DNA from: Pegoplata infirma
Lineage: Eukaryota > Arthropoda > Insecta > Diptera > Anthomyiidae
Assembly (NCBI GenBank): GCA_963921195.1
Contig: OY992538.1
Span: 6,968,330 to 7,032,329, forward strand
DNA length: 64,000 nt
Direction of reading: 5' to 3'
Below, piece after piece: positions 33,788-44,858 of the stretch (its first letter is position 1; every line of letters begins with the position of its first letter). Position numbers and translations under genes: made by a program. The notes below the pieces were generated by a model. The model was not told the origin of the DNA and ran no database searches. It saw nothing but the letters and a program-made list of their open reading frames with translations.

Positions 33788-34729
33788 AATCCATTGACAT
33801 TCAAAAAATGGGATGATATTACTTCTAAATTCATCGATATTTATGAAACATATCCTCTGTTATACAATCCAAAACATCCACTATTTGGCAATATCGAAGC
33901 AAAGGAAAAGGCTCTAATCGAATTTAACAATGTTTTGTTAAGTCAACACTCCATAGACTTTAATGAAGAAGACATGTCTAATGCCATGGAACAATTAAAA
34001 GCTTGGTATTATAAGGCAAAGCGAACCAAAGGAAGACATTCAAATATCAAATTAAGTGTAGACGAAGAGAAATATTTCAAGAAGTGTAAATTCATGCCGG
34101 CAGAACGATTCAAACAAATTCTTTTCTGTGATGAATGTGATAAAAATTTTCTCACGGATCACAATTTTAAGCTTCATCTATTTAAAGTCCATCAAATCGG
34201 AGATTTGCCTTTTCAATGTGATCAATGTGATAAGAAATGTGAATCAAAATATACTTTACAAGTACACGTGCAGCGTGTACATATTGGAAAAAAATTTCCT
34301 TGTGAATTTTGTGATAGAAAATTTTCTATACTATCAGACTTAAAGACTCATACGCTAGTGCACACCACTGAAAAGCCTCATATATGTGAACATTGTGGCA
34401 AATCCTTTAGATTAAAACATCAAATGGGCGTTCATGTTACAGCGATACACACTAAGATACGCGCGTTTAAATGTACCATGTGCCCTAAAGATTTCCTTAG
34501 AAATCGCGACTTGAGCGATCACATAAAAAGTCATTTGAACATACGTGATAAGATATGCGAAACTTGTGGTAAAGGATTTTCAAATATCCATTCGTTAATA
34601 CGCCATCGTCAAATACATTCGGAGGTTAAAAAATATGCTTGCAAATTATGTGATGCTAGATTTCATCAGTTCGTTGGCCTCAATGGTCACATGAAACGAA
34701 CTCATAAAATAGTGAGAAAAGATGCTTAA
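33788..34729 (+). CDS. Terminal exon cassette 2: MADF-like domain + seven C2H2 fingers
   Basis: Same length and layout as cassette 1 (313 codons), with the AAG acceptor before codon AAT at 33788. Closest relative is cassette 1, by recent tandem duplication including the intron. Finger helices 1-4 read TDHNFKLH, SKYTLQVH, ILSDLKTH, LKHQMGVH. AATAAA at 34791. It has no upstream start of its own that would give a sensible N-terminus. Confidence 0.87.
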   Translation, partial: NPLTFKKWDDITSKFIDIYETYPLLYNPKHPLFGNIEAKEKALIEFNNVLLSQHSIDFNEEDMSNAMEQLKAWYYKAKRTKGRHSNIKLSVDEEKYFKKCKFMPAERFKQILFCDECDKNFLTDHNFKLHLFKVHQIGDLPFQCDQCDKKCESKYTLQVHVQRVHIGKKFPCEFCDRKFSILSDLKTHTLVHTTEKPHICEHCGKSFRLKHQMGVHVTAIHTKIRAFKCTMCPKDFLRNRDLSDHIKSHLNIRDKICETCGKGFSNIHSLIRHRQIHSEVKKYACKLCDARFHQFVGLNGHMKRTHKIVRKDA

Positions 34730-36122
34730 ACTTTTTTTTGTGTGTTTGTTACAATCTAATTATAATTTTTTGTATACTTTAATATTTACTAATAAAAAAT
34801 TAATTGATTGAATTTAATTTAAAACAAAAATGTTTGGTGATATTATTAAACAAACTATTAGGTTTGAGAAACAGTTCTGTATGTTAGTTTTGAAATCGAA
34901 TTACACTGTTCGACACCAAAAAACTCCCAGTAAAACATCTAACTGGTCCTTTTTGCTATCGGCCTCCCGATTTCAAATCTCCTATCCAATTTTTAAGCAG
35001 TTTTTGGGGCTCCACTGTTACGTTTCATAACGGCGCTACCACAAAGTAGGAATCGAGTTTTTATAAAATGGACATACTGATTCCTAATCAGCATTCCAAA
35101 TTTATCTATCACTTTTCGCCATGGAGATATTTGTGTTTGAAAATTTTAGTCTAAATTATAAAGAATATTAAGAATTTAAGTTAGTAAAAGTGGAGTTTAA
35201 ATTTTCAAACTCGAATATCTCAAAAACGTTACGCTTTAGAAGAATTTAAAATCTAGTGTCGAAAAAAACTATATCTCGAAAACGTAAAGTGTTAAAAAAA
35301 AATTGGATAACTGTGGCGGTGTTCCTTAAACACACACTATTTGTGACACCACTGCCTTACTAATTAGTATGTATGAGATTTTCATGCACTAAAAATTCGA
35401 AAATATGCTCTAAAAAATACAAAATATGCACTAAAAAAACCTAAAAATATGCACTAAAAAAATGAAATATGTACAATAAAAATCATGTTTTCAAACGAAA
35501 AACTTTAAAAAAGCAAAAATAACGCCGGGCTTAAATAAAACGATTTAAAACTTTATATAAGCAAGATTTTTTTAGAAACTTAGACAATCTATAAAAAAAA
35601 AAATTAAAAGAAAAAAATTTTTTTTCTTATTTACAAAAACAATTTTCATAAAATAGTTTTTGAAAAAATAATTTCAATTTGTGTTTTGCTAATTTATACC
35701 AAAATATGCAAAAATGTGCACTTAAAAGTTGGAAATATGCACAAATTATGCACTTAAAACCAAAACATGCAAAAATATGCATTTTCACCAAAATATGCAA
35801 AAACAAATCGATGCCATTTTAACGTAAATTTCTTAATTCGGAAAAATAATTGGTCGATATCATTTTTATACTCTATCAACAAAAAACATAAATTTGCATG
35901 GAAATCACATCAGTGGCGAAACATAGTTTGTTTACTCACAGAAGGTTTTGTGTGTGACATATGCAGAAAAGCTTTTTTTACATCGTAATATTGGCATAAA
36001 AAATAAAATAAGTGAAAATAAACTATAGTGTGGCATTAAAAATATTGACCAGTACCAAAGAAAACAAAAAGTCTATTGTAACAAAAGTTTTATTTTAAAT
36101 TTCAAATTTTCAATACATTTGC
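34730..36122. other. Spacer after cassette 2 with ATATGCA-rich repeat
   Basis: 35380-35810 has many diverged AATATGCACTAAAAA / AATATGCAAAAA units. The remainder is AT-rich. No head-like exon (acidic or LYKAQP-type) was recognised in 34730-38621, the only gap in the array large enough to hold one. Confidence 0.5.
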
Positions 36123-37912
36123 TGGGTTTAAATCAGACACCGGAAAACTTTTTATTTTTTGTTTTTATGACCGTATTTACATTAGGCAATTTTAATTGCG
36201 GCAATTCTGATTTTATCGTGTATCAGAGAGAGATCTAAAATTCTTCCCTCTCTCTCTGATACACTAGAAAATCAGAATTGCCGCAATTAAAATTGCCTTA
36301 TGTAAATTCGGTCTATCAAATATATTTATCGTAGAAGTTCAAAAAACTTTAAATATTTCAAACAGAAAAATATTATAAAAAGTTATTTATTTAAAAATTT
36401 TCCTCATGATCGAAATAAAAAACAAACAAAAAAAAACGTTTTCCAAAAAAGATATTTATCAAAAGTTCAAAAAATAAAACGTTTTTTTTTTTGGATTGTT
36501 CAATATTTTCAAATTGTTTTGTTATTATGTACTTATTTGAATATTTGTTATTTTCAAAATAATTTGATTAGAAGCAAGAAATTGAAATCTGCCAAGAAAA
36601 TTACGATGGAAATTAATGTTTGCGGCGTAGCAAAAATGAGGAATGCTTTAAACAACATTGGTTTGTAGTTTGTTATGAATGCAACATATTTTTACACAGT
36701 TAAAATATGGTGGAATCTTATGGTATCTTACGGTTTTGCAGTTCTTGTCGAAGCTCTTTGAATATCTGAAAATCTGCAACTAAATAAAAGTTATTTAACA
36801 AGAATTTGGATCCCTAAAGCCCTTTCTGGTCCCTAATTTCTCTTTACTAGTATAAATTCATCCGTTTTTTAAAATATAGATTATTTTTACACTAATTTAA
36901 AGGACTTATGTACATTGAGTAGGTGGTTCGAATTAGAGACTTACTGATGACAATACTTTTGTTGCCCTTACACTCCTCAACATTTCGTTTTTAGCACTTT
37001 TAGCCTTTCTTTTACGTGAATAAAAATAATCGCGACAAACTCAACAAGTATTGCTAGTGGTCTTTAAAGGGTTAGCCTTGGCGATGCGAATATTTTTTAA
37101 TACTCGTTCTCTGCGACCTTATAATAGTAACGCCAAACAAAATTATACCTGTATGACCCCTTCTTGCTTTTTATTGGTGAACAAATTTGCCCTTTGACGA
37201 TTACGCAGTTCTGGGCAAATATATTTAGATTGGGAAGTGACTATTAATCTTTTACTTTATAACAGTGAACCACGGAACCACCTTCTTGGTCCAAATTTTG
37301 CTTGACTGTAAAGATGCTTCTGTCCCTCAAATATTTACATTTAAGGGACAGAAGCATCTTTACATGTTCAGGAATTTGGAGAACTTACAGTAGCTAAGTG
37401 GTTTCAAATAGAGACTTACTAACTACTGTAACATTCTACAATTCATCTTTAATCACATTTACCATATTGTTTACCACGACAAAAAGGTTTTACAAGATCA
37501 CAAACTCATTACTTCATTAACTAGACGTCCTAAATACGTTTCCAATGGTTATCTACTCCAATTTATCGGACCAAAATTGACTCAGATATGATAGATTTAT
37601 GTTTATTTAAATAAACATATTTCCAATTATTTTTTTATACAAAAAAAAAACGTTTTTTTTTGGTTTTATTTATTTTTTTTTTTTTGTACGATAAATATCT
37701 TTTTTAAATTTTATGGAAAACGTTTTTTTTGTATTTTTAAATTTTTATGTTTTGGAAAGAAAAATATATTTTGAACTTGCGATGAATATACAAAACAATA
37801 TTACAGAAAAATATTTTATTTGGAACACAATAATTTTTTTTATTTTTGATGAAAACTTAAAATTTTGTGTTTTCGGTTTTTAAAATCCGGTGTCTGGTTT
37901 AAATAATTTTGT
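36123..37912. mobile_element. Fold-back element of about 1.8 kb
   Basis: Ends TTTAAATCAGACACCGGA and TCCGGTGTCTGGTTTAAA are inverted repeats; inner arms have AACGTTTT and AGATATTTATC on the left with complements near 37680-37740. A separate palindrome, CTTCTGTCCCTCAAATATTT with its complement, lies at about 37317-37365. No ORF. Boundaries are approximate. Confidence 0.6.
36169..36313. mobile_element. 145-bp hairpin MITE (copy 2), nested in the fold-back
   Basis: Arms of about 65 bp: GACCG-ATTTACAT-AGGCAA, TTGCGGCAATTCTGATTTT and TGTATCAGAGAGAGA on the left, with complements on the right. Same family as 23287-23437. Confidence 0.85.
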
Positions 37913-38621
37913 ATGAAAAATTATTCAAAATACTGGGAAATAGTAGACAAGGGTGGTCAAGGGTAGTTAACATGAAAATAGCCTTAAGTTGTTTATTAAA
38001 CAAAATTTCAGTTCTTTTTGATTTCAATTCATTACTTTACAGAAAAAATTTTTTCCCATCATTCCAATAATTTTGGAAAAATTCATAATTGACAGAAAGT
38101 TATCGCAAAACAAAATTACAGAAACAGGACTTGTGCCGATTCACAATATTTCTGTTTCGATTCCAGAGTTATAGAACACCCCTACTGATTTGAAATTGCG
38201 AGGTATATTTAATGTAAAATCAAGTCCTTTTTTGTGGGAGCTGCTTAAAAATAAGTTAAAGGGGAGACCTAAAAGCTGCTAAATTAGCGACTTTTTCAAT
38301 ATTCAAACGCGCATATCTTTGAAACGAACGGTAGGTGATAGAAAAATTAGAACGGTGAACTTGGAGGTCAAAATCTATCTTTTTGCGTGATGGGAGTGCC
38401 AATTTTTCTGAATTTGTTCAACAGTGTAATCAATACCTTAAAATATTGATCCAGCGTGTTTTTATCTTGTTAATAATTGAATAAAGTTGGTTCGGTTCCA
38501 TTCCGTTCGTTTCTTTAACGAAAAAAAATAATTTCAAGCTGTTTTAATCGCCGTTAAATTCCTAATATATGAAAAATAATTATTTTATTTTTATTATCTT
38601 TATTTTCTTAAAACAAAACAG
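37913..38621. other. Spacer before cassette 3
   Basis: No gene recognised. The final 50 bp carry the shared acceptor context (AATAATTATTTTATTTTTAT, CTTTATTTTC, AAAACAAAACAG). Confidence 0.5.
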
Positions 38622-39560
38622 AAACCCTTAACCCTGAATCAATGGGATGACAAAACATCGAATTTCATCGATACTTATGCTAAATTTCCTCTTTTATACG
38701 ATGGGAATCATCCGTTACAAGATAATTTAGGTGAGAGACAAAATGCTATGGTCGAATTCACCAACGCCCTATTAAGTGAGCATAACATAGATCTCAAAGA
38801 TGGCAACCTTTCCGATGCCATAGAACAATTCAAGTCTTGGTATTATATTGCCAGACAACGTCGTGGCAAATCGTATAATAAATTAAATAAAGACGAAGAG
38901 GAATATTTCAAAAAAAGTAAATTTATGCCAGCAAAACGATTAAAGCAAAAATTCACTTGTCCTATTTGCAATAAAAACTTCAACATGGAACACAATTTCA
39001 CGGGTCACATGTACAAATTCCATCAAGTAGGAGAACTACCATTTAAATGTGAACAATGCGGCAAAAAATTTGACATGAAAACTACTCTACAACAGCACAT
39101 CCAAAGAATGCATGTTGTTAGAAAATTCACATGTAATGTATGTTTTAAACTATTTGCTCTGCCGTCTGAACTAAAGTTTCATTACATGGTGCATACGGCT
39201 GAAAAACCACATGTCTGCGAATTATGCGGAAAAGCGTTTAGAATAAAAACTCAGTTGCGCTATCATAAAACAGCAATACACACAAAAATACGTGCTTACA
39301 AATGCACCATGTGTCCCAAGGACTTTTTAAAAAAACGCGATTTGACAGATCATGTAAAAACTCACTTAAATATACGTGATAAAATATGCGAAACATGTGG
39401 CAAAGGATTCTCCAATAGCCATTCGTTAATAAGACATCGTCAAATACATTCGGAAGTTAAGAGATATGCTTGCAAATTGTGTGATGCTAAATTTCATCAA
39501 TTTGTTGGTCTCAATGGTCACATGAAACGAACTCATAACATTGTAAAAAAAGATCCTTAA
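38622..39560 (+). CDS. Terminal exon cassette 3: MADF-like domain + seven C2H2 fingers
   Basis: CAG acceptor before codon AAA at 38622, phase 0; 312 codons. Opens KPLTLNQWDDKTSNFIDTYA. Finger helices 1-4 read MEHNFTGH, MKTTLQQH, LPSELKFH, IKTQLRYH. Fingers 6 and 7 keep SHSLIRHRQIH and FHQFVGLNGHMKRTH. AATAAA at 39657. An internal ATG at 38748 is in frame but would cut the MADF-like domain in half, so the spliced start is preferred. Confidence 0.88.
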   Translation, partial: KPLTLNQWDDKTSNFIDTYAKFPLLYDGNHPLQDNLGERQNAMVEFTNALLSEHNIDLKDGNLSDAIEQFKSWYYIARQRRGKSYNKLNKDEEEYFKKSKFMPAKRLKQKFTCPICNKNFNMEHNFTGHMYKFHQVGELPFKCEQCGKKFDMKTTLQQHIQRMHVVRKFTCNVCFKLFALPSELKFHYMVHTAEKPHVCELCGKAFRIKTQLRYHKTAIHTKIRAYKCTMCPKDFLKKRDLTDHVKTHLNIRDKICETCGKGFSNSHSLIRHRQIHSEVKRYACKLCDAKFHQFVGLNGHMKRTHNIVKKDP

Positions 39561-39883
39561 ATAAAATGCAGTTTTTATTTGAACTTTGCGCGTTTTTTTA
39601 GAATAAGTATATATTATACAATATAATGTCATGATTAAGTAATACAGAAATTTAAAATAAAAAATAATCATTTTCAAACTATAATGTTGTTATTATTTAA
39701 CAATAATTAAATTTTAACAAAATCGATGAAAGTTTTATTAGAATTTCGAAATAACACGTATTGTTCTATTTTTCCAACTACTATTTTAACCACAACAGGG
39801 CATGAGTGTAAATATCTTAAAATATTAAGAGTAATTGTTTTTTTTTTTTTTTGTTTTCTATATTTTCCAAAAATGATGCACAG

Positions 39884-40819
39884 AAACCATTAAAACTGAA
39901 TCAATGGGATGATACCACATCTAAATTTATCGAAACATATGCTAAATTTCATATTCTTTACGATGGAAACCATCCGCAATATGGTAAATTTGAAGATAAG
40001 CAAAACGCTATGATCGAATTTCAGAACATGATATTTATTCAGTACACCATTGATTTTAAAGGAGAAACTCTATCCGAAGCTATAGAACAATTACATACGT
40101 GGTATTATCATAAGAATTGCCGTAAACAAAAATCCGATGCAACGTTGAATAAGGATGAAGAGATTTATTTAAAAATGTGTAAATTCTTGCCAACAAAAAG
40201 ATTGCAAGTCAAGCTTGTATGTGAAATTTGCAATAAGAACTTTTATGCGGATCACAATTACAAGTATCATCTTTTTAGAGAACACAAAGTAGGGGATTTA
40301 CCATTTTCCTGTGAAATGTGTGGAAAAAAGTTTACATCACAATCCACACTACATGGTCATAAAAATAGAGTGCATAGTCTAAAAAAGTTTACATGTGAAT
40401 TTTGTGACAAATCATTTGCTGTACGATCAGAACTTAGAACTCATACTCTGATACATACTGCTGAAAAACCATACGTATGTGAACTATGTGGTAAAGGCTT
40501 TAGATTAAGAAACCATTTGAATATTCATGTCACAGCTATGCACACCAAGATACGGGCTTTCAAGTGCACCATGTGTCCCAAGGATTTCAAAAAGAAACGG
40601 GATTTAACCGATCATATAAAAGCTCATTTAAATATACGTGACAAAATATGCGAAACTTGTGGCAAAGGGTTTTCAAATATCCATTCGTTAATACGCCATC
40701 GTCAAATACATTCGGAGGTCAAAAGATATGCTTGCAAATTATGCGATGCTAGATTTCATCAATTTGTGGGTCTCAATGGTCATATGAAACGAACTCATAA
40801 TATTGCAAAAAAAGTATAG
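39884..40819 (+). CDS. Terminal exon cassette 4: MADF-like domain + seven C2H2 fingers
   Basis: Acceptor CACAG before codon AAA at 39884, phase 0; 311 codons. The intron part is only 323 bp after cassette 3 and has a diverged acceptor tract with a long T run. Finger helices 1-4 read ADHNYKYH, SQSTLHGH, VRSELRTH, LRNHLNIH. AATAAA at 40950. Confidence 0.88.
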   Translation, partial: KPLKLNQWDDTTSKFIETYAKFHILYDGNHPQYGKFEDKQNAMIEFQNMIFIQYTIDFKGETLSEAIEQLHTWYYHKNCRKQKSDATLNKDEEIYLKMCKFLPTKRLQVKLVCEICNKNFYADHNYKYHLFREHKVGDLPFSCEMCGKKFTSQSTLHGHKNRVHSLKKFTCEFCDKSFAVRSELRTHTLIHTAEKPYVCELCGKGFRLRNHLNIHVTAMHTKIRAFKCTMCPKDFKKKRDLTDHIKAHLNIRDKICETCGKGFSNIHSLIRHRQIHSEVKRYACKLCDARFHQFVGLNGHMKRTHNIAKKV

Positions 40820-41145
40820 GTCTGGTTTTAAACAATTCAAAAATAGCAATTATAGTTTTTTCTTTACCGAAACACTAAATCTATCGGATACCAGTTATAA
40901 TCCCCCCAATCGATTGTAAAACTGTAATTATATTTAGTTAGATTTTAAAAATAAATACTTTCATAACTTATAAGGTTTCAATTCCAAAATGTCATTTGTT
41001 TTACTTCACTTCGCTTTTTTGTATGATTTTACTATTTCGTCGGATTTTTGTTGCCGCAAATGACCCTCGCTCGCCGTTAATGTTTAAACTTATAAAAAAA
41101 ATAATTGTTTTATTTTTGCTTTCTTTATTTTTTAAAACAAAACAG

Positions 41146-42090
41146 AAACCATTAACCCTAAATCAAGTGGATGACAAAACATCTAAATTCATCGATACTT
41201 ATGCTAAATTTCCAATACTATACGATGGAAAACATCCACTTTATGGTAAATTTGATGATAAACAAAAAGCTTTGATCGATTTTCGCAATACATTACTAAG
41301 TCAGCACAACATTGATTTTAAAGGAGAATTTCTAACCGATGCCATAGACCAGTTACAAATGTGGTATTATCTGGTCAAACGTCGTCAAGATAAACCGGAT
41401 ACAAAATTGAATAAAGTGGAAGAGAGTTACTTTAGAAAGTGTGATTTTTTGCCGGCAACAAGATTAAAAGTAAAAATTGTCTGTAATATTTGTAACAAAC
41501 AATTTTATACAGATCACATTTACAAGTGTCATCTTTTTAAAGATCATCAAATAGGAGATTCACCATTTCCTTGTGAGCAATGCGGAAAGAAATTCGTTTC
41601 TAAATCGGCTGTGCAATGTCATGTACAAAGAGTACATAGTGAAAAAAAATTTCCATGTGATTTTTGTGGAAAATCATTTGCTGTACCATCCGAACTGAGA
41701 TTACATACTTTAATTCATACCGCTGAGAAACCTCATGTATGTGAACTATGTGGCAAAGGCTTTAGACTAAGAAACAATTTGGGGCTGCATGTAACGCGTA
41801 TGCATACCAAAATACGAGCGTTCAAATGTACGATGTGTCCTAAGGATTTTCTTAAGAACGTCGATTTGAAAGATCACATAAAAACGCATCTAAACATACG
41901 CGACAAGATATGTGAGACATGTGGCAAGGGATTTACAAATTGTCACTCATTAATACGACATCGTCAAATACATTCAGAAGTTAAAAAATTTGCCTGTAAA
42001 TTGTGTGATGCTAAATTTCATCAATTTGTGGGTCTGAATGGTCATATGAAACGCACTCATAATATTGTAAAAAAAGATACAAACAAATGA
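41146..42090 (+). CDS. Terminal exon cassette 5: MADF-like domain + seven C2H2 fingers
   Basis: Acceptor ACAAAACAG before codon AAA at 41146, phase 0; 314 codons. The gap after cassette 4 is 326 bp, too short for separate head exons. Opens KPLTLNQVDDKTSKFIDTYA; the usual Trp is Val. Finger helices 1-4 read TDHIYKCH, SKSAVQCH, VPSELRLH, LRNNLGLH. AATAAA at 42113. Confidence 0.88.
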   Translation, partial: KPLTLNQVDDKTSKFIDTYAKFPILYDGKHPLYGKFDDKQKALIDFRNTLLSQHNIDFKGEFLTDAIDQLQMWYYLVKRRQDKPDTKLNKVEESYFRKCDFLPATRLKVKIVCNICNKQFYTDHIYKCHLFKDHQIGDSPFPCEQCGKKFVSKSAVQCHVQRVHSEKKFPCDFCGKSFAVPSELRLHTLIHTAEKPHVCELCGKGFRLRNNLGLHVTRMHTKIRAFKCTMCPKDFLKNVDLKDHIKTHLNIRDKICETCGKGFTNCHSLIRHRQIHSEVKKFACKLCDAKFHQFVGLNGHMKRTHNIVKKDTNK

Positions 42091-42558
42091 TATTAGAAAT
42101 TATATTGTTCTTAATAAATTATTTTTAAACAAGAATAAATACCTAGATATTATAACATTAAACAAAGCTTTTGAATTGGTTATACCATTATATTTGACCT
42201 AAATGGGAAAAAATACATTTTTGGGGATTTGTCAAAAAAGGGTTCACTTCCGTTTCCCATAATTGGGTAAAGTTGGTTAAAATAAGAGTTACCCAAAAAA
42301 AGTGTCTTAAAAGAGAAAAAAATATACACAATTGAAGAAACGCAAAAGCGCTGGTTTTGGTTCCACTGTAACGTACGGAAACGTACTTAATTTACAATTT
42401 CAAAATATTCGCATATCCTCTTCCGCTATATATTTTCATTCCACAATTTCGTCGGTTTTTCGTTCCCACAAATGAACTTCGCTGTTTATGTTTAAACTTA
42501 TGAAAAATAATTGTTTTATTTTTGCTTTCTTTATTTATTTTTTTTTTCAACAAAACAG

Positions 42559-43500
42559 AAACCATTAACCCTAAATCAAGATAACGATATCACCGTTAAT
42601 TTTATCAATGCGTATGGTAAATTTCCTATACTTTATGATGGAGAGCATCCACTTTATGGCAAGTATGAAGATAAACAAAACGCTCTGATCGAATTCCGTA
42701 ATACATTACTGAGTCAGTACAATATCGATTTTAATGGAGCAATTCTAACCGATGCCATAGATCAGTTACATATGTGGTATTATTTTATCAAACGACGTAA
42801 ACGGGAAACCGGAAAATTAAATAAAGAAGAAAGAAATTATTTCAAAATGTGTAAATATTTGCCTGCAGAAAGATTAAAAGCCAAGATCTTGTGTAATATT
42901 TGCAACAAACCATTCAATACGGATCACATTTACAAATTACATCTTTTTAAGGATCATCAAGTTGGAGATTCACCATTTCCTTGTGAGCATTGCGGAAAGA
43001 TGTTTTTATCAAAATCGACTTTAACCGGGCACGTACAGAGAGCACATAGTGGAAAAAATTTTAATTGTAACTTTTGTGAAAAATCATTTGCTGTACCATC
43101 GGACTTAATGAAGCACACTTTAGTGCATACTGCCGAAAAACCTCATGTGTGTGAACAATGTGGCAAAGGATTTCGATTAAGATACAATTTGAATCTTCAT
43201 GTAACACGTATGCATAACAAGGTACGTGCCTTTAAATGCACAATGTGTCCTAAGGATTTTTTTAAGAATGTCGATTTAAAAGATCACATAAAAACGCATT
43301 TAAATATACGAGATAAGATATGTGAAACATGCGGCAAGGGATTTACAAATTGCCACTCATTGATACGTCATCGTCAAATACATTCAGAAGTAAAAAAATT
43401 TGCCTGTAAATTGTGTGATGCAAAATTTCATCAATTTGTGGGTCTTAATGGTCATATGAAACGCACTCATAATATTGTAAGAAAAAATGCAAACAAGTAA
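42559..43500 (+). CDS. Terminal exon cassette 6: MADF-like domain + seven C2H2 fingers
   Basis: Acceptor ACAAAACAG before codon AAA at 42559, phase 0; 313 codons. Opens KPLTLNQDNDITVNFINAYG. Finger helices 1-4 read TDHIYKLH, SKSTLTGH, VPSDLMKH, LRYNLNLH. AATAAA at 43524. Closest to cassettes 5 and 7. The 468-bp gap before it (42091-42558) has no exon. Confidence 0.88.
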   Translation, partial: KPLTLNQDNDITVNFINAYGKFPILYDGEHPLYGKYEDKQNALIEFRNTLLSQYNIDFNGAILTDAIDQLHMWYYFIKRRKRETGKLNKEERNYFKMCKYLPAERLKAKILCNICNKPFNTDHIYKLHLFKDHQVGDSPFPCEHCGKMFLSKSTLTGHVQRAHSGKNFNCNFCEKSFAVPSDLMKHTLVHTAEKPHVCEQCGKGFRLRYNLNLHVTRMHNKVRAFKCTMCPKDFFKNVDLKDHIKTHLNIRDKICETCGKGFTNCHSLIRHRQIHSEVKKFACKLCDAKFHQFVGLNGHMKRTHNIVRKNANK

Positions 43501-43554
43501 TTTAAGAAATTATACTTCTTTTTAATAAACTATATCAAAATAAATGTGTACCTA

Positions 43555-43700
43555 CAGTGGCTCACAACCGTAAGTCGGACAGTAGATAGTAGATATCAAT
43601 TCGTTAAAGACGAAGTTAACAATACCAAAACTTATGATCAATATAAAAATATGATACGAGGGTCGAACTGGAAATCAACTATCTACTGCCCAAGCCACTG
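43555..43700. mobile_element. 146-bp MITE with TA duplication (Tc1/mariner-like)
   Basis: CAGTGGCT and AGCCACTG ends flanked by TA (43553-43554, 43701-43702); subterminal AGTAGATAGT and ACTATCTACT also pair. It lies between cassettes 6 and 7, just past the cassette 6 poly(A) signal. Confidence 0.78.
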
Positions 43701-43912
43701 TATGTATAAATAAATAATAACAAAGCTTTTTAATTACTTACACAGTTCGGCGAACTAAAAGGTTTTGTCATTCTATGAGCAAATTAAAGGTTAATCTTTT
43801 TTAATTGTGGCTTATCGTTCTAACAAACAATCTTTGACGTTAATTCATATTGTTAAACTTTTTAGAAATAATTGTTTATTTTTACTTTCTTTTTTTTTTT
43901 TAAACAAACCAG

Positions 43913-44858
43913 AAACCATTAACCCTGAATAAAAATAACGATATCACCACTAAATTCATCGATACCTATGCAAAATTTCCTGTACTATACGACGGAAAAC
44001 ATCCACTATATGGTAAATTTGAAGATAAACAAAACGCTATGCTCGAATTTCGTAATACTACTAAGTCAAAACAATATAGACTTTAAAGAAGAAATTATAA
44101 GCGATGGCATAGATCAATTACATAAATGGTATTACTATATTAAGCGTCGGAAACAAAATCCGGAAACAAAACTATATAAAGACGAAGGGACTTATTACAA
44201 AATGTGTAAACAATTTTTGCCTGCAAACCGATTAAAAGCAAAGATTTTGTGTAATATTTGCGACAAAACATTTAATACGGATCACATTTACAAGCTGCAT
44301 CTTTTCAAAGATCATCAAACAGGAGAGTCACCATTTCCGTGTGAGCATTGCGGAAAGAGCTTTTTATCAAAATCGACTCTAAATTGCCACATACAGAGAT
44401 TACACAGTGGAAAAAATTTAACGTGTAACTTTTGTGATAGAACATTTGCTATGCCTTCAGATTTAAGGAAACACGTTTTAGTGCATACAGCTGAAAAGCC
44501 TCATATTTGTGAACTATGTGGCAAAAATTTTCGAATAAAATACAGTTTGAGTCTTCATGTTACTCGTATGCATAACAAGATACGGGCCTTTAAATGTACA
44601 ATGTGTCCTAAGGATTTTTATAAGAACGACGATTTGAAAAATCACATAAAATCGCATCTTAACATACGCGATAAGGTATGTGAAACATGTGGTAAGGGGT
44701 TTACAAATTGTCACTCTTTAATTCGGCATCGTCAAATACATTCAGAAGTAAAAAAATTTGCCTGCAAATTGTGCGATGCGAAATTTCATCAATTTGTGGG
44801 TCTTAATGGTCATATGAAACGCACTCATAATATAGTTAAAAATAATGTTAGTAATTAA
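43913..44858 (+). pseudogene. Terminal exon cassette 7 with a 2-nt frameshift in the MADF-like domain
   Basis: Acceptor AACCAG before codon AAA at 43913 is intact and the reading frame opens KPLTLNKNNDITTKFIDTYA as in cassette 6. Near 44056-44060 the sequence CGTAATACTACTAAG lacks two bases present in cassettes 5 and 6 (CGTAATACATTACTAAG in cassette 5), so the spliced frame runs into a stop (TAA at about 44075) while the downstream frame, with seven intact C2H2 fingers, is shifted. Finger helices 1-4 read TDHIYKLH, SKSTLNCH, MPSDLRKH, IKYSLSLH. AATAAA at 44869. Either a recently broken exon or an assembly error. Confidence 0.8.
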
